Shown: positions 8,402-17,371, numbered from the stretch's first letter. The stretch is 64,000 nt of DNA from Paracoccaceae bacterium (GCA_003605175.1 QWDA01000001.1:124001-188000), one strand, 5' to 3'. Notes: a model not told the origin generated them from the sequence alone. A program made the numbers and translations.

Positions 8402-8761
8402 CTACCGGTCCGACGGGTGGTTCACGCCGTCGTTCCAGGGGATCTCGCCGAGCGCGCGGACGTTGACGCCTTCGAGGATCGCGGCGTTGACGCCGTATTC
8501 GTTGGGGTTCGAGCGGCGGCGGTGGTGGGTGTAGATGCCGCAGATCGAGCAGAAATAGTGTTTCGCGGTCCTGGTGCCCCATTCGTAGAGCGTGAGCACC
8601 TCTTCGCCGCGGACCACGCGGACGCCGCCCAAGGGCGCGGTCACCGCGACGGCGCCGCGGCGCATGCAGAACGAGCAGTCGCAGCGGCGGGCTGTCGCGA
8701 GGCCGCCCTCGGCGAGGGTCACCTCGAGTTCGACGGCGCCGCAATGGCAGGTGCCTTTCAT
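8402..8761 (-). CDS. GFA-family (CENP-V/GFA domain) zinc protein
   Basis: A 119-residue protein of the glutathione-dependent formaldehyde-activating (GFA) fold. Zinc-binding cysteines are seen in the expected groups: CHCG (residues 5-8), CDCSFC (27-32) and CSICG (71-75). Members adduct S-hydroxymethylglutathione or act as lyases on glutathione conjugates, but many have no proven substrate. The start ATG overlaps the stop of the rhomboid gene by 4 nt, so the two form one minus-strand unit. Confidence 0.87.
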   Translation of the reverse strand: MKGTCHCGAVELEVTLAEGGLATARRCDCSFCMRRGAVAVTAPLGGVRVVRGEEVLTLYEWGTRTAKHYFCSICGIYTHHRRRSNPNEYGVNAAILEGVNVRALGEIPWNDGVNHPSDR

Positions 8762-9495
8762 CGTCTTCTCCTCACGGTCGGAATGCGGGTCCGGGCGATC
8801 CGGTAGCGGGCGCCGGGATGGGGCGGGTGGCCCTCGGTGCGGGACCAGAAGGCCGCGCCGCCGCGGCGCTGCCAGAGCGGCAGCGCGAGCAGGAGCCCGG
8901 CGACGAAGCCGCCCACATGGGCCCAGTAGGCGATGCCGCCCGCCGTGCCGGCGCCGACGCCGCCGATGAGCTGCATCCCGAACCAGAGCGCGAGCATGAT
9001 CCAGGCCGGGATCGGCAGGATCCTGAAGAACACGATCAGGATGATGAGGATGTCCACCCGCGCCTTCGGGAACATCAGGAGATAGCCGCCCATCACCCCG
9101 GCGATGGCGCCCGAGGCGCCGACCATCGGCGCGAGCGAGGCCGGATCGGCGGCGATCTGGAGGACGGCGGCGCCGAGCCCGCTTGCGAGGTAGAAGGCGA
9201 GGAAGCCCGTATGGCCCATCTCGTCTTCCATGTTGTCGCCGAAGATCCAGAGGAACAGCATGTTGCCGCCCAGATGCATGACGCTGCCGTGCAGGAACAT
9301 CGAGCTGAGGAACGAAACCGGGTTCTCGGCGGCCCAGGCGGGCACCAGCGCCCAGTCGGCGTAGAACAGGCGCAGCGCGTGCGGTTGCGAGAGGAGCGGC
9401 CAGGTGGCGACGAAGACCGCCACGTTCACCGCGATCAGCGCGAAGGTGACATAGGGCACCCGTTCGGACGGGTTGTGATCGCGCAACGGGAACAT
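8758..9495 (-). CDS. Rhomboid family intramembrane serine protease
   Basis: A 245-residue inner-membrane protease with six or more helices. The catalytic pair is Ser129 in GASGAIAG and His193 in WAHVGGF. The conserved HLGGNMLFLWIFGDN with His75 lies in TM2, and the L1-loop region is present. The ATG at 9495 (MFPLRDHNP, the usual family start) was preferred over an in-frame TTG at 9531, although that TTG has a GGGAG upstream. Rhomboids cut single-pass membrane substrates; the target here is unknown. It is coupled to the GFA gene. Confidence 0.9.
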   Translation of the reverse strand: MFPLRDHNPSERVPYVTFALIAVNVAVFVATWPLLSQPHALRLFYADWALVPAWAAENPVSFLSSMFLHGSVMHLGGNMLFLWIFGDNMEDEMGHTGFLAFYLASGLGAAVLQIAADPASLAPMVGASGAIAGVMGGYLLMFPKARVDILIILIVFFRILPIPAWIMLALWFGMQLIGGVGAGTAGGIAYWAHVGGFVAGLLLALPLWQRRGGAAFWSRTEGHPPHPGARYRIARTRIPTVRRRR

Positions 9496-9584
9496 GGCGC
9501 GGAGGCTGGCGGGGCGGGGCGGCGGCGTCAAGCGCTCCCGTCGAGTTGAGTTGACAGGGGCCGTGGGGGCGGCAGGATCGGGGC

Positions 9585-10127
9585 ATGCGTATTCTTGCCC
9601 TTCTCCTTCTGGTCCCCGCCGCCGCCTTCGCCGAATGTCCGCCGGTGGCCGACCACGATGCCGAGCTGGCCGAGCTGTTCGAGGCGGCGCGGGCGGCGCC
9701 CTCGGAGGCGGCGGCGCGGCCGCTCATGAACGCGATGTGGGAGATCTGGACCGACGCGCCCGACGAGCCCTCGGCCGAGCTTCTGAAGCGCGGCATGGGG
9801 GCGATCCGGGTGGCGGATCACCTGACCGCGCTCGATGCGTTCGACAAGCTGACCGCCTATTGCCCGGATTATGCCGAGGGCTGGAACCAGCGCGCCTTCG
9901 TGCATTTCCTGTCGGGGGAGCACGAGGCGGCGCTCGCGGATCTCGAGCGGACGGTGGCCCTGAGCCCGACCCATGTGGGGGCGCTTTCGGGGCTGGCGCT
10001 GACGCTCACCGCGCTCGGCCGCGAGGCGGAGGCGCAGCACTGGCTGCGCGCGGCCCTGGCGCTCAATCCCTGGATTGCCGAGCGGCATCTGTTGAAGCCC
10101 GAGGCGGCGCCGGGCACCGATCTCTGA
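9585..10127 (+). CDS. Periplasmic TPR protein
   Basis: A 180-residue secreted protein. A signal peptide at 1-16 (ILALLLLVPAAAFA) ends just before Cys18. About three tetratricopeptide repeats follow (for example ADHLTALDAFDKLTAYCPDY, then AEGWNQRAFVHFLSGEHEAA, then GALSGLALTLTALGREAEA), between about residues 75 and 160. TPRs mediate protein binding; no enzymatic motif is visible. The gene is divergent from rhomboid and directly upstream of tRNA-Leu. Confidence 0.85.
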   Translation: MRILALLLLVPAAAFAECPPVADHDAELAELFEAARAAPSEAAARPLMNAMWEIWTDAPDEPSAELLKRGMGAIRVADHLTALDAFDKLTAYCPDYAEGWNQRAFVHFLSGEHEAALADLERTVALSPTHVGALSGLALTLTALGREAEAQHWLRAALALNPWIAERHLLKPEAAPGTDL

Positions 10128-10165
10128 TTTTCATCGCGGCGCGGGCGGATTAAGAGGGGCGGGGC

Positions 10166-10249
10166 GGCCCCTTGGCGGAATGGTAGACGCAAGGCACTTA
10201 AAATGCCTGGCCCTCGGGCGTTCCGGTTCGAATCCGGAAGGGGCTACCA
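10166..10249 (+). tRNA. tRNA-Leu (TAA anticodon)
   Basis: Cloverleaf of 84 nt with encoded CCA. The acceptor GGCCCCT pairs with AGGGGCT (first pair G-U). The anticodon stem GGCA/TGCC carries loop CTTAAAA with anticodon TAA. A class II variable arm and the T arm TCCGG-TTCGAAT-CCGGA follow. It reads TTA/TTG leucine codons, which are rare in a genome this GC-rich. The exosortase module starts about 70 bp downstream. Confidence 0.96.
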
Positions 10250-10322
10250 GCGTGGATTGACTGCCCGCGCGTCTCATCGAAATCTGCACAACTTCTCAAT
10301 CGTGTCTGCATAGCGCCCGGCG

Positions 10323-11786
10323 ATGACGGGGGGCATGAGACATGCACCCTTCGCCGAACGGCTTTCCCTGATCCTCCTCGCAGCCGCCTCGCTGGCGCTG
10401 GCCTGGCATCCGGTCGAGTGGCTGGTCGCGACCTGGACCGAGCCGAGCCATGCCTCGGTGGGCTACCTCTATTTCGGCGCGGTCCTGGCGATCGCCGTTG
10501 TCTCGCTGCGGAGCGGGCCGGTCCGGGGCGGCGCGCGGGGGCTGCCTTTCGGGCTGTTCGCGCTGGCGGCCGGGGTGCGGCTCCTGTCGCAGGTACTGGC
10601 GATCAACCTTCTGGGCGGGCTGGCGCTGGCGGTCGATGTCTTTGCGCTGGCGCGGGCGGCGGGGCTGGAGCGGCGACCCCGGCCGGTCTCGCCGTTCTGG
10701 TTCGCCGCGCTGTTCCTCTTCGCGCTGCCATTGGGGAAGGTGATCGAGCGGCTTCTCGGCTTTCCCTTGCAGATGGTATCGGCGCGGCTCTCTTGCGGGG
10801 CCTTGAGCCTCGTCTACCCGGGCACGGAGTGCGCGGGGGTGCGGATCGGGATCGGCGGGCAGGATGTGCTGGTCGATTTGCCCTGTGCAGGGGCGTCGGG
10901 GCTGATGCTGATGATGGCGCTCTACGCGGGGCTGTCGGCCTGGCAGGCGCCGCGGTTTCGGGTGGCCGTGCTCTGGGGGGTGGTGACGCTGGCGCTGGCG
11001 GTGGCGGGGAACGCGCTCCGCATCGCGCTGATCGCGGCGGCGCTGGCGGACGGGGTCGATGCGATGGCGGAGCCTTTGCATTCGACGATCGGGCTGTTCA
11101 CGCTTGGCCTGTCCGCGCTGCCGCTTCTGGTCTTCTACCGCGCGCCGGTCCGGCGCCCTGTGCCCACGCCGGTGCGGGCGGGGCGGCTGCCGTCGGTGCT
11201 GCGGCTGCCGGCCTCGGTTATGTTCGTCGCACTGGCGGGTTGGATCGTCACCCGGCCGGCGGCGCCGGTGGATGTTTCGGCGGGGGTGACGCCGCAGCCC
11301 TTTCCGGCGGCGCTGGCGGGGGCGGTCGGCCGCAAGGTGCCGCTGAGCCCGGTCGAGGCGCTCTATTTCACCGCCTATGGCGGGACGGCGGAGAAGGTGC
11401 AGTACGGGCTTCTGGGCCTGAACCGGGTCAGCACGACCTCGCCCTTGCGCCATCTGCACAGCCCGGAGACCTGCCTGAACGGCCTCGGCTACGGCACGCG
11501 GTTTCTCGGCACCCGGCACGAGGGCGCGCCGAGCTCGGTCTACGAGGCCACCGGCCCGGACGGCACGGTGTGGCTGGTGGCGGTGACCTATGTTTCGGAC
11601 GACGGCCGCGCGGTGACCAGCGTCGGCGAGGCGGTCTGGCACTGGCTGAACGGGCGCGGCCGCACCTGGAGCGCGGTGCAGCGGATCACGCCCCTTGCCC
11701 TCGACCCCGACACGCGCCGCCGGCTGGAAGACGCCGCGCTGGCCGCGCTCGATATCCCGATTTCCAAGAAGGAGCCCCTGTCATGA
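10323..11786 (+). CDS. xrtT: Exosortase with EpsI-type C-terminal domain, next to a VIT/vWA target
   Basis: A 487-residue membrane cysteine protease/transpeptidase. About eight hydrophobic helices fill residues 15-275 and carry the exosortase catalytic residues: Cys188 in DLPCAGASG, Arg233 in GNALRIALI and His253 in EPLHSTIG. A last membrane segment near 290 is followed by a periplasmic EpsI-like domain (about 310-487) with the signature HSPETCLNG. Exosortases recognise PEP-CTERM-like C-termini and pass the protein on for surface attachment. Its stop overlaps the start of the VIT/vWA gene by ATGA, which makes that protein the obvious substrate. The subtype XrtT is assigned from this neighbourhood and from memory of the family, so the symbol is tentative; the exosortase call itself is firm. 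Confidence 0.88.
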   Translation: MTGGMRHAPFAERLSLILLAAASLALAWHPVEWLVATWTEPSHASVGYLYFGAVLAIAVVSLRSGPVRGGARGLPFGLFALAAGVRLLSQVLAINLLGGLALAVDVFALARAAGLERRPRPVSPFWFAALFLFALPLGKVIERLLGFPLQMVSARLSCGALSLVYPGTECAGVRIGIGGQDVLVDLPCAGASGLMLMMALYAGLSAWQAPRFRVAVLWGVVTLALAVAGNALRIALIAAALADGVDAMAEPLHSTIGLFTLGLSALPLLVFYRAPVRRPVPTPVRAGRLPSVLRLPASVMFVALAGWIVTRPAAPVDVSAGVTPQPFPAALAGAVGRKVPLSPVEALYFTAYGGTAEKVQYGLLGLNRVSTTSPLRHLHSPETCLNGLGYGTRFLGTRHEGAPSSVYEATGPDGTVWLVAVTYVSDDGRAVTSVGEAVWHWLNGRGRTWSAVQRITPLALDPDTRRRLEDAALAALDIPISKKEPLS

Positions 11787-13834
11787 GCATGATGAAACCT
11801 TTCCTTGTCCTGGCACTGGTCGCCTGGGTTGGCCCGGCCGCGGCTGCGCCCGGCGACGACGAGGTGGCCGGCCGCGTGCTGGGCCGGATCGACGGGCAGG
11901 AGGTCGAACTGCCGATGCTGCGGTCCGACTATGCCGTCGAGATCCAGGGCGACCTGGCGACGGTGACGCTGACCCAGGTTTTCGAGAACCCCTATGGCGC
12001 GGCGATGAGTGCGGAGTACCTGTTTCCGCTCAATCGGCGCGCGGCGGTCCATTCCATGGAGATGGAGGTGGGCGACGAGCTGGTGAAGGCGGTGATCCGG
12101 AAGAAGGCGGAGGCAGAGGAGACTTTTGCCAAGGCCGAGAGCGAGGGCAAGGCGGCGGCGCTCCTGACCCAGCACCGGCCGAACATGTTCACGCAGAGGG
12201 TGGCGAACCTGATGCCCGGGCTGCCGGTCACGGTGCGGCTGAGCTATGTGCAGCCGGTGCCGCGGATCGACGGGGCCTATGAACTGGTGGTGCCGATGGT
12301 GGTGGGGCCGCGCTACGTGGGCGTGGCGGAGGCGCCGGTGGATAGTGAGGAGATGCAGGTGGAGGCGGGCGGCTGGGAGATGGCGGCGCTGCCGGATTAT
12401 CCGAAGGTGGTCGGGCTCGACCTGCCGGGGGAGATCGCGCCGGAGCGGGTGGGGTTGTCGCTGAGCCTTCATGCGGCGGTGCCGGTGGTGTCCTTCGCCA
12501 GCGCGACCCATGATCTGCAGGTGACCGAGGCGGAGGACGGCACGCTGGGGGCGGGGTTCGCGGGCGGTCGGGTGATCGACAATCGCGATCTGGTGGTGCG
12601 CTATGCGCTGGGCGGCGAGGCGGTGAGCGCCGGGGTGATGACCCATGCCGATGCGCGGGGGCAGTTCCTGTCGCTTCTGATCGAGCCGCCGCTGGCGGGG
12701 GCGGTGGCGCCGACGCCACGGGAAATCGTTTTCGTGCTCGACACCTCGGGGTCGATGGATGGCGAGCCGATCGAGGCGAGCAAGCGGTTCATGGCTTCGG
12801 CGCTGACGGGGCTCAGGCCGGAGGATTATTTCCGGATCATCCGGTTTTCGAACGATACCGGCCAGTTTTCCGACGCGGCGGTGCCGGCGACGGAAAGCAA
12901 CCGGCGGGCGGGGCTGGCCTATGTGCGCGGGCTGCAGGCGGGCGGCGGGACGGAGATCGACAACGCGATCCGCACCGCCTTTGCGACGCGGCAGCCCGAG
13001 GGTGTGCTGCGGATCGTGGTGTTCCTGTCGGACGGTTATATCGGCGAGGAGGCGAAGGTGCTCCGGACGATCCGGCGCGATATCGGCGCGGCGCGGATCT
13101 ATGCGTTCGGGGTGGGAACCTCGGTGAACCGCTATCTGCTCGAGGGGATGGCCGAGGAGGGGCGCGGCTATGCGCGCTATGTCGATCCGACCGAGGCGGC
13201 GGGCGAGGTGGCCGAGGCGCTGGCGGCGGATCTGCAGAGCCCGGTGCTCACGGATATCGAGATCGACTGGGGCGGGCTCGAGGTCTCCGAGGTGAGCCCG
13301 GCGCGGATCCCCGACCTGTTCGAGGGGCGGCAGCTCCGGGTGCTGGCGCGCTACGAGGGCGGGACCGGGACGGTGCGGGTGAACGGGGTCTCGGCGGGGC
13401 GGCGCGCCTCGCTGCCGGTCGAGGTCGCGCCTGGTGGCGTGGCGCCCGCGATCCCGCTGATCTGGGCGCGGGGGCGGATCGCCGACCACGAGCGCGCGCT
13501 TGCGGTGGGCGATGGGTCGGCGGAGGCGCACGAGGCGGCGATCACGCGGCTGGGGCTCGATTTCGCGCTGCAGAGCCGGTTCACTTCCTTCGTTGCCGTC
13601 TCCGAGAAGGTGGTGAACACCGATGGCCCGGCGCGGCAGGCGCAGGTTGCGCTGCCGCAGGTGGCGGGCGTGCCGGCCTCGGCCTATCCGAGCTTTTCCG
13701 GCTCCTCCGCGCCCGAGCCGCAGACATGGCTGGGCATGATCGTCCTGGCCGCGCTGGCCGTCGCGCGCGGGTTTCTGGTGCCGCCACGCCGAAAAACGGC
13801 TGGATCGGACGATGGCTCCGGGGTTAGGTCGTGA
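11783..13834 (+). CDS. VIT/vWA surface protein with PEP-CTERM-like sorting signal
   Basis: A 683-residue exported protein. A signal peptide (1 to about 20, FLVLALVAWVGPAAAA) is followed by a VIT domain (about 35-150: TVTLTQVFENPYGAAMSAEY, then EYLFPLNRRAAVHSMEMEVG). A von Willebrand A domain spans about 314-490 with the complete MIDAS start DTSGSMDG at residue 320. The C-terminus has Pro-Glu-Pro at 644-646, a hydrophobic helix and then PPRRK: the PEP, membrane, Arg order of an exosortase substrate. vWA MIDAS sites bind Mg2+ and protein ligands. AAGGAG lies upstream, and translation is coupled to the exosortase. It parallels the VIT/vWA targets of dedicated sortase systems. Confidence 0.88.
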   Translation: MSMMKPFLVLALVAWVGPAAAAPGDDEVAGRVLGRIDGQEVELPMLRSDYAVEIQGDLATVTLTQVFENPYGAAMSAEYLFPLNRRAAVHSMEMEVGDELVKAVIRKKAEAEETFAKAESEGKAAALLTQHRPNMFTQRVANLMPGLPVTVRLSYVQPVPRIDGAYELVVPMVVGPRYVGVAEAPVDSEEMQVEAGGWEMAALPDYPKVVGLDLPGEIAPERVGLSLSLHAAVPVVSFASATHDLQVTEAEDGTLGAGFAGGRVIDNRDLVVRYALGGEAVSAGVMTHADARGQFLSLLIEPPLAGAVAPTPREIVFVLDTSGSMDGEPIEASKRFMASALTGLRPEDYFRIIRFSNDTGQFSDAAVPATESNRRAGLAYVRGLQAGGGTEIDNAIRTAFATRQPEGVLRIVVFLSDGYIGEEAKVLRTIRRDIGAARIYAFGVGTSVNRYLLEGMAEEGRGYARYVDPTEAAGEVAEALAADLQSPVLTDIEIDWGGLEVSEVSPARIPDLFEGRQLRVLARYEGGTGTVRVNGVSAGRRASLPVEVAPGGVAPAIPLIWARGRIADHERALAVGDGSAEAHEAAITRLGLDFALQSRFTSFVAVSEKVVNTDGPARQAQVALPQVAGVPASAYPSFSGSSAPEPQTWLGMIVLAALAVARGFLVPPRRKTAGSDDGSGVRS

Positions 13835-13853
13835 CAACGAGGAGAGCAGGGCC

Positions 13854-14552
13854 ATGGCGGCAAGTGCAGCGTCCCACGTGTTGGTGGTGGACGACGATCC
13901 CAATATCCGCGAGGTCATCGCGATCGCGCTCGAGGAGGCCGGGATGCAGGTGACCGAGGTCGAGAACGGCCGTCGCGCGGTGACCGAGGTGGGGCGGCTC
14001 GCCCCGGATATCGTGATCATGGATGTGGGCATGCCCGAGCTCGACGGGTTCGACGCCTGCCGCGCGATAAGGCGGAGCTCGGCGGTGCCGCTCCTGTTCC
14101 TGACCGCGCGGGACGAGGAGGTGAACCGGGTGGTGGGGTTCGAACTGGGCGCCGACGATTACGTGTGCAAGCCGTTCAGCCCGCGCGAGCTGGTGCTGCG
14201 GGTCCGGGCGATCCTCGACCGCGCGCGGGGCGGGCGGCAGGACGACAGCGCGCTCAGGGCGGGCGACCTGGTGCTGGAGCCCCTGCGCCATGTCTGCACG
14301 CTGGGCGGCGCGGCGCTGGCGCTCACCGGCACCGAATTCGCGATCCTGCGCGCCTTCGTCGAGGCGCGGGGGCGGGTGCTGTCGCGCGACCAGCTCATCC
14401 GCGCGGTCTATGGCTCGAACAGCCAGATGTCGGACCGGACGGTGGACAGCCATATCCGCAACATCCGGCAGAAGGCGGCGGTGCTGGGCTTTGCCGAGGT
14501 GATCGAGACGGTGCATGGCGTGGGGCTGAAGCTCGGGCCATGCCGGGCCTAG
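13854..14552 (+). CDS. OmpR-type response regulator of the exosortase module
   Basis: A 232-residue two-component regulator. The receiver domain (about 7-120) has the acidic pair Asp13/Asp14, phospho-acceptor Asp57 (VIMDVGMP), Thr84 and Lys106. The C-terminal winged helix (about 135-228) includes LTGTEFAILRAF, the recognition segment DRTVDSHIRNIRQK and the wing EVIETVHGVGLKL. The ATG at 13854 follows GAGGAGAG. The gene lies 19 bp after the VIT/vWA gene and overlaps the kinase start, so it very likely controls this module in response to that kinase. It resembles the regulator found with proteobacterial dedicated sortase systems. Confidence 0.9.
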   Translation: MAASAASHVLVVDDDPNIREVIAIALEEAGMQVTEVENGRRAVTEVGRLAPDIVIMDVGMPELDGFDACRAIRRSSAVPLLFLTARDEEVNRVVGFELGADDYVCKPFSPRELVLRVRAILDRARGGRQDDSALRAGDLVLEPLRHVCTLGGAALALTGTEFAILRAFVEARGRVLSRDQLIRAVYGSNSQMSDRTVDSHIRNIRQKAAVLGFAEVIETVHGVGLKLGPCRA

Positions 14553-16093
14553 GGGTGCGGCGCAAATGGCGGCCGCGTCTCTGGCTGGTGATCGCGGCGC
14601 TGGTGGCGATCCTTGTCAGCCTGCCGATTGCCGGGCTGTTCCTCGCGCGGCTCGCCGAGAACCAGTTCGTCCGCGAGACCGAGCGCAGCCTGATCGCGCA
14701 GGCGGCCGTGTTCGCCGAGGTCTATGCGGCGGCGCTGGAGGAGGCGGGCGGCGCACCGGGCCGGGCGCTGCCCGAGGCGGCGGCGGAGCGGTTCGCGGAG
14801 GAGTATCACCCGGTCTCGCCCGGTCTCGTGGCCGATGACGCGGCGGTTGCCGAGCCGGCGGCGCCGGGGCGCGACATGGTGCATCCGCCGCTGGCCGCCT
14901 ATGCGCGCGTGGCGTGGCGGCTCCGGGCGCTGGCTTTCGGAGCGCAGAAGACGACGCTGGCGGGGTACCGCTTCACCGACGAGGCGGGGCAGGTGATCGC
15001 GTCGAGCGGGGCGGAGACCGGGACCTCGCTTTCGCATCTGCCGGAGATACGCGGGGCGCTCGCGGGGGAGGTAGTGAGCGTTCTAAGGTTCCGCGAGCCG
15101 CTGGAGGAGCGTCATGCGCTCAATTCGATCAGCCGCGACACGGCGTTCCGGGTGGTGGTGACGCATCCGGTTGTGTCGGGCAGGCGGGTTCTGGGCGCGG
15201 TGCAGGTGGCGCGGACGCCGGTGAACCTCAGGAAGTTCCTCTATGACGAGCGGGTGCTTCTGGGGCAGATGGCCGCCGTCATGGTGGCCGGCGCGGCGCT
15301 TCTGGGCTTCGTGTTCTGGCGCTTCGTCTCGCGGCCGATCCTGGCGCTCCGGACCCAGAGCCACGAGGTCGCGACGGGGCTCAGGCCGGCGCCGGAGCCG
15401 CTGGCGCATTACGGCGTCGCGGAGCTGGCGGAGCTGGGGCAGAGCGTGCTCTCGATGGCCGAGACCCTGACCGAGCGCTCGGACGCGCTCCGGACCTATA
15501 CCGACCATGTGACCCATGAGCTCAAATCGCCGGTGACGGCCATCGTCGGCGCGGCGGAGCTGCTGGAAGGGGCCGAGCGGATGGACCCGGCGCGGCGCGC
15601 GCGGCTTCTGGCGACGATCCATGCCGAGGGGCTGCGGATGGACGCGCTTCTGGCGAAGCTGCGGGAGCTTGCGCGGGCGCGGACGCTGCCGGCGGCGGAG
15701 GATGCGGATCTGGGCGCGGCCGTGGCGCGGCTGCGCGAGGCGGCAGGGATCGCGATCGTGGCCGATGTGCCGGAGGGGTTCCGGCTGCCGCTTTCGCCCG
15801 AGGCGCTGGATATCCTTCTGGCGCAGCTTCTGGCCAATGCGCGCGAGCACGGGGCGCGGGAGTTGCGGGTGACGGCGGGGCCGGCGGGCGTGGTCACGGT
15901 GACGGACGACGGGGCGGGAATCGCGCCGGCGAACCGGAGCCATGTGTTTGAGCCGTTCTTTACCACCAAGCGCGAGACGGGCGGGACCGGGATGGGGCTC
16001 GCCATCGTCGCGGCGCTGGTGCGGCAGCGGGGCGGGCGCGTGACGCTTCTGGAGAGTGCGCGCGGTGCCGCCTTCCGGGTCGCGTTCGGGTAA
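14540..16093 (+). CDS. Sensor histidine kinase of the exosortase module
   Basis: An inner-membrane kinase of about 517 residues. TM1 is near 14-36, a long periplasmic sensing region follows to about 240, then TM2 near 250-272 and a HAMP-like segment (SRPILALRTQSHEVATGL). The phospho-accepting His326 lies in THELKSPVTAIVG. The ATP lid and G boxes are DDGAGIAP and GGTGMGLAIV. The ATG at 14540 overlaps the regulator by 13 nt; a GTG at 14555 is an alternative. With the preceding regulator it forms a complete two-component pair that probably senses the envelope state or the displayed VIT/vWA protein. Confidence 0.88.
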   Translation: MPGLGVRRKWRPRLWLVIAALVAILVSLPIAGLFLARLAENQFVRETERSLIAQAAVFAEVYAAALEEAGGAPGRALPEAAAERFAEEYHPVSPGLVADDAAVAEPAAPGRDMVHPPLAAYARVAWRLRALAFGAQKTTLAGYRFTDEAGQVIASSGAETGTSLSHLPEIRGALAGEVVSVLRFREPLEERHALNSISRDTAFRVVVTHPVVSGRRVLGAVQVARTPVNLRKFLYDERVLLGQMAAVMVAGAALLGFVFWRFVSRPILALRTQSHEVATGLRPAPEPLAHYGVAELAELGQSVLSMAETLTERSDALRTYTDHVTHELKSPVTAIVGAAELLEGAERMDPARRARLLATIHAEGLRMDALLAKLRELARARTLPAAEDADLGAAVARLREAAGIAIVADVPEGFRLPLSPEALDILLAQLLANAREHGARELRVTAGPAGVVTVTDDGAGIAPANRSHVFEPFFTTKRETGGTGMGLAIVAALVRQRGGRVTLLESARGAAFRVAFG

Positions 16094-16135
16094 GGGTGCT
16101 TTCGCAGGCCGCCGGTTCCCATTACGCTCGACCGC

Positions 16136-17371
16136 ATGCTGCGCGCGCTTCTCGCTCTCCTTTCCCTGACCTTCATCGCCAGCGCCGCCCCGGCGCAGGA
16201 TCGCGCGGCGGTGGAGCGGCAGTTCCGCTTCTGGCTTGCCGAGATGGTCTGGCCGATGGCGCGGAAGCAAGGCGTGTCGCGCGAGACCTTCGCGGCGGCT
16301 TTCGAAGGCGTCGGGCTGAACTGGGAGCTGCCCGACCTGGTGCCGCCGGGCGCGCCACCCCCGAAGGTGCGGCGGCAGAGCCAGGCGGAGTTCGGATCGC
16401 CGGGGAGGTATTTCGGCCGCAATGCCGTCGAAGGCGCCACCGCCATCGGCCGGCGGATGGCGGCGCGCCATGCGGCGCTGCTGGCGCGGGTCGAGCGGCG
16501 GACCGGGGTGCCGGGGCGGATCGTGCTGGCGATCTGGGGGCGGGAGAGCGGCTACGGGCGGGTGAAGATCCCGCATGACGCTTTCGAGGTCCTGGGCACC
16601 AAGGGCTTCATGAGCACCCGGGCGGAGTATTTCACTGGCGAACTCATCGCCGCCCTGAAGATCGCCGAGGCGGGGCATGTGCCGCCGCGGAAGATGAAAT
16701 CGAGCTGGGCCGGGGCGCTGGGGCAACCGCAGTTCATGCCGTCGAGCTTCCTTGCCCATGCCGCCGATGGCGATGGCGACGGGCGGGCGGATATCTGGGG
16801 CTCGGAGGCCGATACCATCGCCTCGATCGCCAGCTATCTGGAGCGCCATGGCTGGGTTGCGGGGCGCGACTGGGGGTTCGAGGTGACGGTGCCCGCAAAC
16901 GTGTCCTGTGCGCTCGAGGGGCCGGACCAGGGGCGCAGGATCCGCGACTGGGCGGCGATGGGGATCGCCCGCGTCTCGGGGCGGCCGTTTCCGGCGGCGG
17001 AGCTCGACGGGGTCGGGTTCCTGATGATGCCTGCCGGGCGGCACGGCCCGGCCTTCGTCGTGACGCCGAATTTCTACGTGCTGAAGGACTACAACACGAG
17101 CGATCTCTACGCGCTTTTCGTCGGCCATGTGGGCGACCGGATCCAGTACGGTTCGGGCGATTTCGCCGCGCGCTGGGGCGCGGTCGGCGGGCTGTTGCGC
17201 TCGGACATCGCGGCGATGCAGCGGGCGCTGGAGCGGATGGGGCACGATGTGGGCGGCGCCGACGGGCTGCCGGGCTACAAGACCCGGCGCTCGATCGGGC
17301 GCTGGCAGGAGGCGGCGGGGCAAGGGGCGACCTGCTTTCCCGAGGCGGCGATGAAGGCGGCTTTGCGCTGA
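16136..17371 (+). CDS. Lytic murein transglycosylase (MltB family)
   Basis: A 411-residue periplasmic enzyme that cleaves the MurNAc-GlcNAc bond of peptidoglycan, forming 1,6-anhydro ends. A signal peptide (1-20, ending APAQ) leads into the SLT/MltB domain. The catalytic Glu137 lies in IWGRESGYG, followed by GALGQPQFMPSSFL and DGDGRADIWGSEAD. The C-terminus (about 335-395) holds a peptidoglycan-binding domain (LRSDIAAMQRALERMGHDVG). There is no lipobox, so it is probably soluble. It starts 42 bp after the kinase stop and could be read through from the exosortase module, but a functional link is only possible, not shown. Confidence 0.92.
   Translation: MLRALLALLSLTFIASAAPAQDRAAVERQFRFWLAEMVWPMARKQGVSRETFAAAFEGVGLNWELPDLVPPGAPPPKVRRQSQAEFGSPGRYFGRNAVEGATAIGRRMAARHAALLARVERRTGVPGRIVLAIWGRESGYGRVKIPHDAFEVLGTKGFMSTRAEYFTGELIAALKIAEAGHVPPRKMKSSWAGALGQPQFMPSSFLAHAADGDGDGRADIWGSEADTIASIASYLERHGWVAGRDWGFEVTVPANVSCALEGPDQGRRIRDWAAMGIARVSGRPFPAAELDGVGFLMMPAGRHGPAFVVTPNFYVLKDYNTSDLYALFVGHVGDRIQYGSGDFAARWGAVGGLLRSDIAAMQRALERMGHDVGGADGLPGYKTRRSIGRWQEAAGQGATCFPEAAMKAALR

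Noticed and set aside
9496-9531. TTG start for the rhomboid gene
   Set aside because: It has a GGGAG nearby, but the added Pro-rich residues are not part of the family N-terminus, which begins MFPLRDHNP.
10418-11782. In-frame extension of the VIT/vWA gene back into the exosortase gene
   Set aside because: The extension is Gly/Arg/Ala-rich shadow sequence in another frame of the exosortase. The signal peptide at 11783 and the AAGGAG before it mark the real start.
10323-11786. Assignment of the exosortase as XrtD, the VPLPA-CTERM enzyme
   Set aside because: The only VPLPA-CTERM protein is 50 kb away, while the coupled neighbour has a PEP-type tail and a VIT/vWA layout. XrtD cannot be excluded without a family search, but the context favours another type.
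11588-14032. Very long open frame on the minus strand opposite the exosortase module
   Set aside because: Its translation is His/Arg/Pro-rich low-complexity and lies opposite well-conserved VIT/vWA and regulator genes. Such frames arise from GC-rich codon bias. The same applies to 15083-17323, 18532-20676, 33206-35449 and 56044-58245.
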